Shown here: in pieces, positions 34,185 through 36,074 of the stretch | How positions within the stretch are numbered: position 1 is the stretch's first letter | How the letters are laid out: each line of letters opens with the position of its first letter | Assembly: GCA_938049325.1 (NCBI GenBank) | Contig: CALICC010000059.1 | Span: 1 to 36,074 of the forward strand | DNA: 36,074 bases | Direction: 5' to 3' | DNA from: an uncultured Ilumatobacter sp. | GTDB lineage: Bacteria > Actinomycetota > Acidimicrobiia > Acidimicrobiales > Ilumatobacteraceae | Translations under genes and position numbers: made by a program | Notes under the pieces: generated by a model | What the model was told of the DNA's origin: nothing | Seen by the model: the letters and a program-made list of their open reading frames with translations, nothing else | The model's database searches: none

Positions 34185-35120
34185 TCACTCTTCGCTTGGG
34201 GCCCGGCTCGCGGCGAACTCGCGCTCGATATCCGCTGTGGTCATCTGGTCGTCGTCGGTGCCGATGATCTCCGCATCGGGGATCACCGCGCCGGGTTGGC
34301 GGCGGTAGTCGTGCTGGCCTTCGTATTCGGTGGCGAAGCGCTTGAAGAAGATGAACACGACGATCGCCCACAGGAAGATGCCGCCCGCCGTCTTCATGAT
34401 CGCTCCGGCCAACTGCTGATCGATCGCCACACTCCAGCCGAAGACTCGCACCGGGATGTCGTAGCTCTTGTAAACCGCGCCTTCGGCGAAGGTGAGCCAC
34501 GCAGCAGGCACGGTCGGGACGACCGACTGCAAGAACAGGTAGATGCACTTGCCGAGCGGCCCGATCTGCAACTCGCGCAGCGGACCGACAACGGGCATCC
34601 ACATCAGCAGCGACAACATCACGACGGCGAAGTGCAACGAATAGTGCAACGGCCCCGACTCGACGGACTCGTTCACCATCAGGGGGATGTGGGTGACCAT
34701 GATGACGAGGTTGAACAACACGCCGGCGATCACCGGCTTGGTCATGAACTTGACCACCTCGTAGAACTTCCCGTTGCCGACGAGCACCCGCATCAGCCAC
34801 GTCGGGGTCGCCAGCAGCGCCAGCGGCGGCAGGAAGTAGCTCAGCATCATGTGCTGCAACATGTGCGCGGAGTACAGGTACTCCTCGGAGATGTCGTGCA
34901 TCGGCCAGTCGGAGGCGACCCACAGCATCAGCATCGCCGCGGCGAACGCTCGCTTGTTCTTCTTGCTCACCGGATCGACCCCGGCCGGCACGGCCTTCGG
35001 GCCGATCACCTTGACCATGTAGACGTACGCACCGACGAGGAACGCGACGAGGAGCCATACCTCTGGGTGCCACTGGAACTTCCAGGGCTGCACGTTCTCG
35101 GTTACCGCCTGTGCGAACAC
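34185..35120 (-). CDS. ctaG: CtaG-type (caa3_CtaG) cytochrome c oxidase assembly protein
   Basis: FQWHPEVWLLVAFLVGAYVYMV, YLYSAHMLQHMMLSYFLPPLALLATP; multiple TM segments; next to oxidase subunits. Confidence 0.88.
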   Translation of the reverse strand: MFAQAVTENVQPWKFQWHPEVWLLVAFLVGAYVYMVKVIGPKAVPAGVDPVSKKNKRAFAAAMLMLWVASDWPMHDISEEYLYSAHMLQHMMLSYFLPPLALLATPTWLMRVLVGNGKFYEVVKFMTKPVIAGVLFNLVIMVTHIPLMVNESVESGPLHYSLHFAVVMLSLLMWMPVVGPLRELQIGPLGKCIYLFLQSVVPTVPAAWLTFAEGAVYKSYDIPVRVFGWSVAIDQQLAGAIMKTAGGIFLWAIVVFIFFKRFATEYEGQHDYRRQPGAVIPDAEIIGTDDDQMTTADIEREFAASRAPSEE

Positions 35121-35176
35121 GGAGTCAGCCTAGGTCAGCAATGAAAACGAGCACCAGCGAGCTCGCGTGACGCGCG

Positions 35177-35563
35177 CTACGCGCTGAAGAAGCGGAAGGT
35201 GGCGAGCGCTGCGAGGTACACGCAGAGTGCCAGCACGAGCCCGGTGTAGAACAACCAACTGAAGATGCGGTCGTCGAACTTCAGGTGCATGAACATGCGC
35301 ACGACGATGGCGAACTTGACGACCATCATGCCGAGCAGTGCGGGCAGGAAGATCGGGCCGAGATCGATATAGCTCGCAGCTACTTCGAGCGCGGTGATCG
35401 CCGCGAGGATCAGCGCGATGACGATGTAGCGCGAATCGCTGGGGTGATCGTGGTGGTCGTCGTCGTGGTCAACCGCGCCGCCGTCGCCGTGACCGGCGGG
35501 TGCGTCGTGGTCGTCGTGAACAACGTCCATCTCGGGCGTCGTAGGTGCGTCAACGTCAGTCAT
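35177..35563 (-). CDS. Cytochrome c oxidase subunit IV-like (caa3 type)
   Basis: His/Asp-rich N-terminus then SRYIVIALILAAITALEVAASYI...VVKFAIVVRMFMHLKFDDRIFSWLF, typical of COX4_pro-like subunits. Confidence 0.8.
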   Translation of the reverse strand: MTDVDAPTTPEMDVVHDDHDAPAGHGDGGAVDHDDDHHDHPSDSRYIVIALILAAITALEVAASYIDLGPIFLPALLGMMVVKFAIVVRMFMHLKFDDRIFSWLFYTGLVLALCVYLAALATFRFFSA

Positions 35564-35575
35564 GTCTGCTCGCAA

Positions 35576-36074
35576 TCAGGCCGGGATCAGGTAGACGAGG
35601 GTGAAGATGATGATCCACACGACGTCGACGAAGTGCCAGTACAGGCCGACCATTTCGACGACTTCGGCTTTGTCACCGGAGATCCGGTTCTTGGCGACCA
35701 TGCCCATCGTGGCGATCAGCATGATGATGCCGACCGAGACGTGCACGCCGTGGAAACCGGTGAGGGTGTAGAAGCTCGAAGCAAACAGGCTCTCGGTGTA
35801 GCCGAGGCCCTCCCGGTAGAAGGTGGTGAATTCGTACACCTGGCCGGCAACGAACAGGCCGCCGAGCGTTGCGGTGACGACGAGCCACAGGTTGGTGTTG
35901 CGGTCGTCTTTGCGGTTGGCCGCCGACACGGCGAGCACCATCGTGAGCGACGACATGAGGAGCACGAAGCTCGACGCCGAGGTGAACGGGATGTCCCAGA
36001 GCTGGTCAGGGCCGACGTCTTCGCTGTGCCGGTTGCGGTACAGCATGTAGGTCGAGATGAGACCACCGAAGAGG
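35576..36074 (-). CDS. ctaE: Cytochrome c oxidase subunit III (5' end outside the window)
   Basis: GLGYTESLFASSFYTLTGFHGVHVSVGIIMLI, VGLYWHFVDVVWIIIFTLVYLIPA. The frame stays open to the window edge (LFGGLISTYMLYRNRHSED). Confidence 0.93.
   Translation of the reverse strand, partial: LFGGLISTYMLYRNRHSEDVGPDQLWDIPFTSASSFVLLMSSLTMVLAVSAANRKDDRNTNLWLVVTATLGGLFVAGQVYEFTTFYREGLGYTESLFASSFYTLTGFHGVHVSVGIIMLIATMGMVAKNRISGDKAEVVEMVGLYWHFVDVVWIIIFTLVYLIPA

Noticed and set aside
1-36074. tRNA/rRNA genes, transposases, integrases, phage or defence modules
   Set aside because: None recognised by eye in either strand or in the ORF translations; tRNAscan/Infernal would be needed to exclude small RNAs.

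Overview
High-GC, gene-dense chromosomal window. The presence of WhiB proteins, a GlnR-like regulator, GSII plus GSI, and Orn suggests an actinobacterium, possibly Acidimicrobiia/Ilumatobacter-like; that lineage call is inference only. About 33 CDSs are supportable. They include a 5'-truncated penicillin-acylase-like fragment, a PQQ-type sugar dehydrogenase, and a nitrogen cluster (glnII, a GSI-alpha-like glnA, a GlnR-like regulator). There is an Fe-S neighbourhood (ErpA/IscA-like, SufR-like regulator, Mrp), a TlpA/CcdA pair, two tandem AT-hook WhiB proteins, a tandem-CopC protein, orn, a two-component system, a lipoprotein with an 11-copy DAMEx repeat, pdxH, serS, two SGNH hydrolases, and a CtaG/cytochrome oxidase block running off the right edge. 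No tRNA, rRNA, CRISPR array, transposase or phage module was recognised. The strongest unexplained signals are non-coding: (1) a whiB leader with a ribosome-binding-site-preceded small ORF, a canonical intrinsic terminator and a 3x14 bp tandem repeat, resembling an attenuator; (2) two long tandem hairpins between glnII and glnA, plus an 11-bp-periodic operator-like array upstream of glnII; (3) a dispersed 41-nt dyad repeat (GGGTAGCGCGGGTGCCGGAACCAAAAGGACCCAGGG) present about three times; (4) a 3-direct/3-inverted repeat cluster (CCGTTCTGGTCCACACC) at a convergent junction; and (5) a duplicated hairpin repeat next to erpA. All calls come from reading the sequence and ORF track; no database search or folding program was run.
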